Source: JBDTMT01 sp033764095 (GTDB taxonomy: Bacteria > Desulfobacterota > Binatia > HRBIN30 > CADEER01). Taken from it: a DNA stretch of 9,158 nucleotides. Position 1 is the stretch's first letter, and the number at the start of each line of letters is the position of its first letter. Location of the stretch: contig JANRJF010000136.1 in the NCBI GenBank assembly GCA_033764095.1, positions 1 to 9,158 of the forward strand, given 5' to 3'. Below, piece by piece: positions 1-5,296 of the stretch. The notes under the pieces are model-generated. The model searched no databases. It was not told the origin of the DNA and saw only the letters and a list, made by a program, of their open reading frames with translations. A program made the translations under genes and the position numbers.

Positions 1-1
1 G

Positions 2-343
2 CCGACCGGCCCGACGGGCGGGCAGTGCGGCGAACTGAGCGGCGCGCCGCGCGGCATCTGTGTCGCCTACTGCGTCGCCCTCGACTGCGACGTCGATCCG
101 CGCTTCCGCGTCGCCTGCCGCGTCCTGCACCGGCTGTTCGAGCGCTTCACCGGCGACGACACGCTGCCCTGCGAGCGGCCGACCCTGCAGCCCACCTCCT
201 GCGATGACATGGGCGGCAAGACCGGCAAGATGTGCGCGAAGATCTGCGAGCGCTGCGAGGAGCGCGGCTTCCCGTCTTCCTGCACTCGGCTGGCGCGCCG
301 CTTCACCCAGCACACCGGACTGGAGCTGCCTTGCGCGCGGTGA
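2..343 (+). CDS. 3' end of Cys-rich protein with duplicated C-terminal motif (partial)
   Basis: An open frame enters from the left edge and runs 113 codons to TGA at 341-343; the start lies outside the window. The visible part is rich in Cys and has two copies of one motif. Copy 1 starts GICVAYCVALDCD, continues through AC and hydrophobic/basic residues, and ends FERFTGDDTLPCE. Copy 2 starts KMCAKICERCEERG, continues through SSC, and ends ARRFTQHTGLELPCAR. Each copy is about 37-40 residues with two or three N-terminal Cys, a central Cys, an amphipathic stretch, then F-T-x-x-T/D...LPC. The Cys spacing suggests disulfides in an exported protein, in line with the secreted genes downstream. From memory, similar 'CxxYCxxxDC...C...FxxxTG...PC' tails occur in secreted proteins of Binatota and Myxococcota. 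No catalytic motif is visible and the function is unknown. Codon use matches the neighbours, so I consider this frame real. Confidence 0.72.
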   Translation, partial: PTGPTGGQCGELSGAPRGICVAYCVALDCDVDPRFRVACRVLHRLFERFTGDDTLPCERPTLQPTSCDDMGGKTGKMCAKICERCEERGFPSSCTRLARRFTQHTGLELPCAR

Positions 344-512
344 TCGCACTGCGCCTGGCCGCGGCGCGTCGGGGCGAACCGGCCCTGCGCGCCGCCGGCC
401 GAGCGCGCCGCACGCCGACCCGCGCGGCGCCGCCACGCCCGACACACCGGCGGCCGTGACTGATCCCCAGGCGCTGTTGAACGCGCAGCCGCAGAACCTC
501 CACCCGACTCGA

Positions 513-549
513 CAATTTGCAAGAAACGATTTCTTGACATCGCAAATTG
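513..549. promoter_or_regulatory. Nested AT-rich inverted repeat (operator or RNA hairpin candidate)
   Basis: The outer arms CAATTTGC (513-520) and GCAAATTG (542-549) are perfect inverted repeats of 8 bases. The inner arms AAGAAA (521-526) and TTTCTT (530-535) are perfect 6-base inverted repeats around a CGA triloop. Six bases (536-541) sit asymmetrically between the inner and outer right arms. The AT content is far above the surroundings. It overlaps a perfect TTGACA at 534-539, so as DNA it could be an operator over a -35 box; as RNA it would form a bulged hairpin. No cognate regulator is visible. Confidence 0.5.
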
Positions 550-563
550 GCGGGGAGTAGCGT
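534..563 (+). promoter_or_regulatory. Possible sigma70-type promoter for the 707-2395 gene
   Basis: A perfect -35 hexamer TTGACA lies at 534-539. With an 18-base spacer the -10 candidate is TAGCGT (558-563), matching TATAAT at only three positions, so the promoter rests mostly on the -35 box. It would give a leader of about 135-140 bases before the ATG at 707. Confidence 0.25.
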
Positions 564-620
564 CCCGTCCAGCCAGCTGCTTCAGGCTTCGGGACCGCAC
601 ACCGGAGGGGGACCGTTATC

Positions 621-642
621 GTTCGGGGAACCTGTTCGGAAC
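621..642. promoter_or_regulatory. Alternating GTTC/GAAC half-sites (operator-like cluster)
   Basis: Four tetramers alternate over 22 bases: GTTC (621-624), GAAC (628-631), GTTC (634-637), GAAC (639-642), with spacers of 3, 2 and 1 bases. Each neighbouring pair forms a small dyad, and the outer pair CGTTC...GAACG is also complementary. GTTC/GAAC half-sites recall LexA boxes, but the spacings do not match the forms I know (alphaproteobacterial GTTC-N7-GTTC or the Gram-positive GAAC-N4-GTTC). It could also fold as an RNA hairpin in the leader. Confidence 0.3.
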
Positions 643-695
643 GCCACTGACAGGATGCGTGCCGCCCGCGAGCCGCTCCTGCCCAGCACTGACAC

Positions 696-703
696 GGGGG
701 GGG
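696..703 (+). promoter_or_regulatory. Poly-G ribosome-binding tract before the 707 start
   Basis: Eight consecutive G end three bases before the ATG at 707. This is the only Shine-Dalgarno-like sequence near the signal-peptide-encoding start, and it favours 707 over the in-frame ATG at 659. The latter would add 16 residues (MPPASRSC...) ahead of a good signal peptide. G runs also precede the starts at 2982 and 6663. Confidence 0.5.
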
Positions 704-706
704 ATC

Positions 707-2395
707 ATGACACGCATCTCGTGCTGGACCGCAGTTGCCACCATCACCGCGGCGATGATCGTCGGCGCAGCGCCCGGAGCGCGCGCCAACGACGAGCCCG
801 ACGCCCTGATCGGCGCCAAGCTCACACTGGTCAAACCGACCAAGCTCGCCAAGTTCCTCGCCAAGGGCACCTTCACCATGCCCACCGCCGGCGGCGACCT
901 GCTCACCGAGGGCGGCACGCTGCAGATCTTCGACACCACCTTCGGCGGCGCCGGCTCCAACACCTACGCGCTCGCCGCGGGCGGATGGTCGGCGCTCGGC
1001 AACCCCGCTGGCAGCAAGGGCTACAAGTACAAGGGCGCCGGCAGCGGCGCCGACCCCTGCAAGGTGGTGCTGCTCAAGCCGAACCTGATCAAGGCGGTGT
1101 GCAAGGGCGCCACCGTGTCGCTGGTGACGCCGTTCGCCGGCAACGTCGGCGTCATCCTCAACGTCGGCACCGACACCAAGCGCTACTGCGCCAGCTTCGG
1201 CGGCACCAACGTGAAGAACGACGTCAAGCTCATCAAACGCAAGGACGCGGCAGCGCCGGGCGGCTGCCCGTTCGTCAAACCGACCCCGACCGCGACCAAC
1301 ACGCGCACGGTGACCAACACGCCGACGGTCACCAATACGCCGACCGTCACGTCGACCGCGACCGCGACCTTCACCGCGACGGTGACCCGCACGGCGACCG
1401 ACACCCGCACGGCGACCAACACCGCGACGGCAACCAGCACGCGCACGCCGACCAACACCGCCACCGCGACGCGCACCGGCACGGCGACCAGCACGCAGAC
1501 GCCGACCGCGACGGCGACGCCGACGATCAACATCGGCACGCACGCCTGCACGCTGAACGGCAGCGCCTCCAGCATCGTGCTGGCGACGCAGGCCTTCACC
1601 CTGCCGCCGTTCGCCGCCAACGGCACGCTGAGCTACTCGTGCGGCGACGTCGGCCCGACCGGCTCGGCGCCCTGCACCTGCAGCGTCGTCAGCCTGGCGC
1701 CGATCGTCATCGCCTCGATCGGCGACGTCTGCGTCAACCCGTCCGGCCCCTGCCCGGACGGCGCCATCGACTGCAACGGCGGCGACCCGCTGAGCGTCAG
1801 CATGCAGGCCGACCACAACATCGGCGCGTGCGCCAGCAACACCGCCTGCGCCGCGTCGTGCAGCGCCTTCTGCAGCGGCATCGGCGCGACCTACAACCCG
1901 CTGCTCATCGGCTGCGAGGGCTTCTGCCTCGGCGGCGCCAACAACGACCTCGCCTGCACCGCCGATACGCAGTGCCCCGGCGGCTCCTGCGTCGGCGCCG
2001 AGCCGCCGGTGCATGTCGGCACCTGCAACTGCGCCTGCGGCGGCACCAACCTCGGCTCGCCGAGCACCGCCGGCACCCTCGCCTGCAATCTCGGCGTGCA
2101 GATCGACGTCGAGCTGCCGGCCGACTCCGACTGCCTCGACGCCGACACGATCAAGCTGCCGTCGCTGTGCGGCCCGGTGACCACCGGCACCGCCACCGGC
2201 CGCATCTTCGACGTGAACAACAACGCCGGCATCAACCTGCCGGTCGCGGCGCCGGTCAGCATGACCGGCGCCGGGCTGAGCTGCACGACGCTCAGCACCA
2301 GCACCATGACCGGCCTCAAGTCGGTCGGCACGCTGGGCTTCTTCGATTCGACGTTGGGCGACATCCTCGCCCAACTCACCTTCACCTGCCAGTGA
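707..2395 (+). CDS. Secreted two-domain protein with Thr/Pro hexad linker and Cys-rich C-terminal domain
   Basis: 562 residues. I start at ATG 707 because it follows a G8 tract and gives a clean signal peptide (hydrophobic 7-22, likely cleavage after ARA at 27). Residues about 32-187 form a first domain, beginning LIGAKLTLVKPTKLAKF, with 'GW..LG.P.GSKGYKYKG' and Cys at 118, 132, 161 and 187. I remember this unnamed domain from many exported Binatota proteins. Residues 197-273 are a low-complexity linker of six-residue units (T-N-T-P-T-V-like), probably extended and possibly glycosylated. Residues 280-562 are a Cys-rich domain containing one CLGGANNDLACTADTQCPGG-type module (407-428, with Cys 428 closing it) and ending in a beta-rich tail with final Cys 561. 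There is no LPXTG, no C-terminal membrane anchor and no catalytic motif. The role may be structural or adhesive at the envelope or outside the cell. A strong hairpin follows the stop, suggesting a monocistronic unit. Confidence 0.85.
   Translation: MTRISCWTAVATITAAMIVGAAPGARANDEPDALIGAKLTLVKPTKLAKFLAKGTFTMPTAGGDLLTEGGTLQIFDTTFGGAGSNTYALAAGGWSALGNPAGSKGYKYKGAGSGADPCKVVLLKPNLIKAVCKGATVSLVTPFAGNVGVILNVGTDTKRYCASFGGTNVKNDVKLIKRKDAAAPGGCPFVKPTPTATNTRTVTNTPTVTNTPTVTSTATATFTATVTRTATDTRTATNTATATSTRTPTNTATATRTGTATSTQTPTATATPTINIGTHACTLNGSASSIVLATQAFTLPPFAANGTLSYSCGDVGPTGSAPCTCSVVSLAPIVIASIGDVCVNPSGPCPDGAIDCNGGDPLSVSMQADHNIGACASNTACAASCSAFCSGIGATYNPLLIGCEGFCLGGANNDLACTADTQCPGGSCVGAEPPVHVGTCNCACGGTNLGSPSTAGTLACNLGVQIDVELPADSDCLDADTIKLPSLCGPVTTGTATGRIFDVNNNAGINLPVAAPVSMTGAGLSCTTLSTSTMTGLKSVGTLGFFDSTLGDILAQLTFTCQ
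1295..1525 (+). repeat. Degenerate 18-bp tandem repeat encoding a Thr-rich hexad linker
   Basis: About 12.8 units of 18 bp, each close to ACCAACACGCCGACGGTC, encode TNTPTV-like hexads (TNTRTV, TNTPTV, TNTPTV, TSTATA, TFTATV, TRTATD, and so on). Every second residue is Thr almost throughout. Units 1-3 are nearly identical in DNA, while later units have drifted. This suggests recent duplication at the left end and a locus open to copy-number change by slippage. Other frames across it give Val/Ala or His/Asp/Arg low-complexity peptides that are shadows. Confidence 0.9.
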
Positions 2396-2402
2396 GTCCC
2401 GC

Positions 2403-2435
2403 CGGGCACGAGGGGCCGCACGCCCCTCGTGCCCG
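2403..2435 (+). terminator. Strong GC hairpin after the 707-2395 gene
   Basis: A perfect 14-bp stem (2403-2416 pairing 2422-2435, core GGGCACGAGGGGC) closes a 5-base loop eight bases after the stop codon. No T tract follows, so it is either an intrinsic terminator lacking the U run, common in very GC-rich genomes, or an RNA-stabilising 3' hairpin. It separates this gene from the DUF202 gene. Confidence 0.7.
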
Positions 2436-2486
2436 CGCCGGGCGGCGCGGCTCTCGCGGCGCGCCGCGCCGTACTACAAGGGAGGC

Positions 2487-2900
2487 ATGTCGCGCCCCCT
2501 CGACGAACCCGCCCCCGACCCGCCGCCGCCGCCAGCCGTCGATCCGCGCATCTACTTCGCCGCCGAGCGCACGCTGCTGGCCTGGGTGCGCACCGGTCTC
2601 GCCATGATGGGCTTCGGCTTCGTCGTGGCGCGCTTCGGGCTCTTCCTGCGCGAGGTCGCGGCGCTGCGCACCGCCCCGGGCGCTGACTCGCCGCACGTGT
2701 CGCTGCTGGTGGGCGTGGCGCTGGTCGTCGGCGGCGTCGCGGTGAACGTCTACGCCGCGGCGCGCTACCGCAGCGTCATCACCCGCCTGAACCACCAGCA
2801 GACGCTGACCTTCAATCCGCTCTCGCTCGGCACCGTCACCGCCGCGCTGCTGGCGCTGCTCGGCGTCGCGCTCGCCGTCTACCTGGCGCTGACCAGCTGA
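2487..2900 (+). CDS. DUF202 (YidH-type) small inner-membrane protein
   Basis: 137 residues. A Pro-rich cytoplasmic start (residues 8-17) is followed by the DUF202 signature AAERTLLAWVRTGLAMMG at 25-42. Predicted membrane helices are about 30-54, 71-91 and 112-134, three in all, as usual for YidH-like proteins of roughly 100-140 residues. The charged stretch YRSVITRLNHQQ (94-105) is the loop before the last helix, as in family members. A good AGGGAGG sequence (2479-2485) precedes ATG 2487, but only one base separates them, which is tighter than normal; no better start exists downstream. The gene stands alone: a hairpin lies upstream and an 81-base gap lies before the cytochrome gene, so co-transcription with the latter is possible but unproven. 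The molecular role of DUF202 proteins is not well established. The family call is firm; the function is unknown. Confidence 0.88.
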   Translation: MSRPLDEPAPDPPPPPAVDPRIYFAAERTLLAWVRTGLAMMGFGFVVARFGLFLREVAALRTAPGADSPHVSLLVGVALVVGGVAVNVYAAARYRSVITRLNHQQTLTFNPLSLGTVTAALLALLGVALAVYLALTS

Positions 2901-2927
2901 GCGGCCGAGCCACGGCAGGCAGCGCCG

Positions 2928-2971
2928 CTGTCAATCGCGCGCGCAATCGGCGTATCCTCGCCGCAGGGGGG
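2928..2971 (+). promoter_or_regulatory. Leader of the cytochrome-copper gene: weak promoter candidate and G6 tract
   Basis: CTGTCA (2928-2933) and TATCCT (2953-2958) with a 19-base spacer give a poor sigma70-like pair. CAATCG occurs twice (2932-2937 and 2944-2949), 12 bases apart. A G6 tract at 2966-2971 ends ten bases before ATG 2982 and is the best Shine-Dalgarno-like sequence. The promoter part is weak; the G tract is seen directly. Confidence 0.25.
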
Positions 2972-2981
2972 ACGGGCGAAT

Positions 2982-4946
2982 ATGCGACGACGGCGCGCGA
3001 CACTGCTGTGGCTGCTGGGCGGCGCCCTGGCGCCGTGGCTCGCGGCGCCGGCGGTCGCCAGCACCTGCACGCAACGGTTCGACGGCACCTTCGCGCTGAT
3101 CCAGGCCGCCATCTTCGAACGCCGCGGCTGCACCAGCGCCAGCTGTCACGACAGCGCCGCCGCCGGCGGGCTCGACCTCAGCAGCGCCGTCGCCTACGAC
3201 GACCTGGTCGATGCGCCGGTCGGCAGCATCGCACCGCGTCCCAGCCTGCGCCGCGTCTCGCCGGCGAAGAAAGAGGACAGCCTGCTGTGGCTCAACCTCG
3301 CCGCCGCGACGCTGCCGGATGAGTGGAAGGCGCCGCTGCGGCCGATGCCGCTCGGCGGCCTGGCGCCGCTGACGCGCGACGAGTTGGAGGTGATCCGCCT
3401 GTGGATCGAGGCCGGCGCACCGCGCAACGGCGTGGTGCACGGCACCGGCGAGTTGCTCGACGCCTGCCTGCCGCCGCCCGAGCCGCTGCAGACCAAGCCG
3501 CTCGATCCGCCGCCGCCCGGCGAGGGGCTGCAGATCCGCGCGCCGCGCCAGGTGCTGGCGCCGCACAGCGAGCGCGAGGTCTGCTTCGTCACCCACTACG
3601 ATTTCACCGACCAGGTCCCCGAGCGCTTCCGTGGTCCGGGCGGCACCACCTTCCGCTACAAGCGCATCGACGCGCGCCAGGATCCGCTCAGCCATCACGC
3701 GGTGGTGATCCCGTATCTCGGTCCGACGCCGATCGACGATCCGGTGTGGGGCCCGTTCACCTGCGGCGGCGGCACGCGCGACGGGCTGGGCTGCGACCCG
3801 CTCGACCGCGCCAGCTGCGGCAGCGACGGTGTCTGCGCCAGCGCCCCGCAGGGCGCCGTCGGCTGCATCGGCTTCGGCAAGGGCGACGCCAGCATCGGCG
3901 TCGGCAACGACAGCCTCTTCAACACCATGGCCGCCGGCCTCGGCGCCGTCGAGGGGGTCTACGCCGAGGCGCCGCTGCGCGGCACGATGATCTGGAACTC
4001 GCATGCTTTCAATTCCACCGACGTGCCCGGCAAGCTCGACATCTGGGTCAACCTCGACTTCGCCGCCCCCGAGGAGCAGCGCTTTCCGCTGCGCCGCTTC
4101 ACCGAGGTGCTGGAGCAGTTTCGCCTCTTCGTCCCCGCTTTCGGCGCCAGCGAGCTCTGCGCTCGCTACGAGATCCCGCCCGACGCCGGGCTCATCGAGC
4201 TGAGCTCGCACAATCACCATCGCGGCAAACGCTTCCGCATCTGGACCGGCGCCTTCGCCTGCGCCGGCGGGCCGAACGCCGGCGCCGCCTGCTCGCCGCT
4301 CGGCACCGACGCCGGGCTCGGGCTGACGGACCCGTGCCTCGGCACGCCCTGCAGCGCGATCGCGCCGCCTCGCGCCGGCGACTGCAGCGGCGACCTGGTC
4401 GTCACCGTCGACGAGGTGGTGCGCGGTGTGTCCATCGCGCTCGACGGCAGCGGGCTCGACGCGTGCCCGCGCTTCGACGCGAGTGGCGACGGCCAGGTGA
4501 CGATCGACGAGTTGCTCGCGGCGGTGGACGCGGCGATCAACCCGGCGCAGCGCGATCCGGCGGCGAGTCTGGTCTACACCAGCCTCTCGTACTCCGATCC
4601 GGCGGTCGCCAAGTTCGACCCGCCGCTGCGCCTCGGCGGCCGCCACGCCACCGCCGCCGAGCGCACGCTGACCTACTGCGGCCTCTACACCAACGGCGTG
4701 CTGGACCCGCGCGAGGTGAAGCGGCAGTCGACCGCGCCGCTGCCCACCGCCGGCTTCCCCGGCGGCCCCTGCGCGCAGCCGAGCGGCTGCACCGACGGGC
4801 TGGTCGGCGCGCCGTGCCGCGTCGACGCGCAGTGCGACAGCAGCCCCGGCGTCGGCGACGGCCTGTGCGACGCCTGCGCGGTCGGCTTCGGCACCACCAC
4901 CGAGGACGAGATGTTCATCCTGCTCGGCGCCTACGTCTCCCAGTAG
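2982..4946 (+). CDS. Secreted c-type cytochrome / PHM-like copper monooxygenase fusion with inserted EF-hand pair
   Basis: 654 residues, with a signal peptide at 1-26 (hydrophobic core LLWLLGG..., cleavage after AVA). Residues 28-150 resemble a single-haem cytochrome c: CTSASCH at 50-56 (CX4CH, as in cytochromes c3), a possible distal Met 122 in RPMPLGG, and the closing helix ELEVIRLWIEAGAP. Residues about 185-654 match the copper type II ascorbate-dependent monooxygenase fold. Candidate CuH ligands are His 238-239 (LSHHAVV) and His 341 (NSHAFN). Candidate CuM ligands are His 410 and 412 (SHNHHRGK) and Met 644 in TEDEMF, which matches the DEM of PHM. The 341-to-410 spacing (69) is close to the 70 of PHM. 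Inserted modules are Cys-rich segments at 261-295, 427-457 and 597-632, and two EF-hand loops (467-478, 499-510) in a dockerin-like pair. It probably acts outside the cytoplasmic membrane on an unknown substrate. Activity is inferred from ligand conservation only. Confidence 0.82.
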   Translation: MRRRRATLLWLLGGALAPWLAAPAVASTCTQRFDGTFALIQAAIFERRGCTSASCHDSAAAGGLDLSSAVAYDDLVDAPVGSIAPRPSLRRVSPAKKEDSLLWLNLAAATLPDEWKAPLRPMPLGGLAPLTRDELEVIRLWIEAGAPRNGVVHGTGELLDACLPPPEPLQTKPLDPPPPGEGLQIRAPRQVLAPHSEREVCFVTHYDFTDQVPERFRGPGGTTFRYKRIDARQDPLSHHAVVIPYLGPTPIDDPVWGPFTCGGGTRDGLGCDPLDRASCGSDGVCASAPQGAVGCIGFGKGDASIGVGNDSLFNTMAAGLGAVEGVYAEAPLRGTMIWNSHAFNSTDVPGKLDIWVNLDFAAPEEQRFPLRRFTEVLEQFRLFVPAFGASELCARYEIPPDAGLIELSSHNHHRGKRFRIWTGAFACAGGPNAGAACSPLGTDAGLGLTDPCLGTPCSAIAPPRAGDCSGDLVVTVDEVVRGVSIALDGSGLDACPRFDASGDGQVTIDELLAAVDAAINPAQRDPAASLVYTSLSYSDPAVAKFDPPLRLGGRHATAAERTLTYCGLYTNGVLDPREVKRQSTAPLPTAGFPGGPCAQPSGCTDGLVGAPCRVDAQCDSSPGVGDGLCDACAVGFGTTTEDEMFILLGAYVSQ

Positions 4947-5015
4947 CCTTGCCCGCCAATGTGCCTCGGCAGCGGAGTGCACCGACGAGGCGGTTAAGCT
5001 GTTCGGCTGCTCGCT

Positions 5016-5040
5016 GTCAGGGGGGCTCTTCCGCCCTGAC
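5016..5040 (+). terminator. Hairpin, possible terminator of the cytochrome-copper gene
   Basis: GTCAGGG (5016-5022) pairs perfectly with CCCTGAC (5034-5040). Two further GC pairs are possible inside across a G-G mismatch, leaving a CTCTT loop. It lies 69 bases after the stop, and no T run follows. It could equally be part of the repeat-rich intergenic region. Confidence 0.4.
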
Positions 5041-5069
5041 CTGAAACTTCACGCACAGGAGCAAGGCCA

Positions 5070-5131
5070 ACCACCAAGGCACCAAGACACCAAGCGGACC
5101 TCAGACCTTGGTGCCTTGGTGTCTTGGTGGT
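5070..5131. repeat. Long imperfect inverted repeat of CACCAAGR units
   Basis: The 25-base arms (5070-5094 and 5107-5131) are complementary at 23 positions around a 12-base spacer. The two exceptions are G/T (5079/5122) and A/C (5087/5114). Each arm is itself a tandem of three 8-base CACCAAGG/A units on one strand. From memory, this CACCAAGGCACCAAGACACC type of sequence is dispersed in many environmental bacterial genomes, so I read it as a REP-like interspersed element. As RNA it forms a long stem and could terminate or insulate both convergent genes. Confidence 0.75.
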
Positions 5132-5197
5132 GATCTTCTAAGCGGCGAGGACGCGCGTTTCTGGCCCGAGTGTTCCGGCGCGGCCGGTGGCGGCACT

Positions 5198-5219
5198 AAC
5201 AGCCAACAGCCTAACAGCC
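5198..5219. repeat. Three direct copies of AACAGCC
   Basis: AACAGCC occurs at 5198-5204, 5205-5211 and 5213-5219, the first two abutting and the third one base further on. It is a short direct repeat in the gap between the long inverted repeat and the kinase 3' end. No function can be read from it. Confidence 0.5.
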
Positions 5220-5270
5220 TCGTCCGGGGCGCTGATCGAGGCAACGAATTGCCGGGCAAGGCGTCTCCCA

Positions 5271-5296
5271 GTAGGGCACGCCCCGGCGCGCCCTAC
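5271..5296 (-). terminator. Hairpin overlapping the kinase stop codon
   Basis: GTAGGGC (5271-5277) and GCCCTAC (5290-5296) are perfect inverted repeats of 7 bases with a 12-base GC-rich loop. The right arm contains the kinase stop (TAG on the minus strand, 5293-5295). It may be the kinase terminator or a 3' stabiliser; no U tract follows. Confidence 0.4.

Larger units (their letters stand above)
344..706. other. Non-coding gap between the Cys-rich gene end and the TP-linker protein gene
   Basis: No convincing gene is seen in 363 bases. The first 130 bases are extremely GC-rich. They include a GCGCGC pair (387-392 and 403-408, 10-base loop) that could be a weak terminator for the upstream gene but is unremarkable in this background. 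The right part holds an AT-rich nested dyad (513-549), a perfect TTGACA (534-539), a GTTC/GAAC cluster (621-642) and a poly-G run before the next start. Open frames here give Arg/Pro/Ala-rich peptides without family features. Confidence 0.6.
4947..5292. other. Convergent intergenic region rich in inverted repeats
   Basis: 346 bases lie between the 3' ends of the cytochrome gene (+) and the kinase gene (-), with no convincing gene. In order it holds a GTCAGGG hairpin (5016-5040), a long CACCAAGR inverted repeat (5070-5131), three AACAGCC copies (5198-5219) and a GTAGGGC hairpin overlapping the kinase stop (5271-5296). Confidence 0.6.

Noticed and set aside
621..642. Call of a LexA box
   Set aside because: Half-sites fit but none of the spacings match a LexA consensus that I know, and no SOS gene is adjacent.
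1183..1626. Alternating Val/Ala 'membrane-like' minus-strand frame over the Thr repeat
   Set aside because: It is the reverse complement of ACC/GCG-rich repeat codons, not a transmembrane protein.
707..2395. Possible sortase-anchored surface protein because of the TP-rich linker
   Set aside because: No LPXTG-like motif, C-terminal hydrophobic helix or basic tail; the protein ends in a Cys-rich beta domain.
547..2607. 686-codon plus-strand frame overlapping the TP-linker gene
   Set aside because: It encodes His/Arg/Gln/Asp-rich low complexity where the real frame has a linker, and it crosses the strong hairpin and the DUF202 start.
2931..4982. 683-codon open frame on the minus strand opposite the cytochrome-copper gene
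   Set aside because: It gives Arg/Ala/Gly/Val-rich low-complexity protein with no family features; it is a GC-driven shadow of the plus-strand gene, which has clear motifs.
3323..5044. 573-codon plus-strand frame inside the cytochrome-copper gene
   Set aside because: Arg-rich shadow frame; the +2982 frame carries all recognisable motifs.
5070..5131. CACCAAG units considered as a CRISPR array
   Set aside because: Units are 8 bases, abutting, with no spacers, and arranged as an inverted repeat; no cas gene is present.
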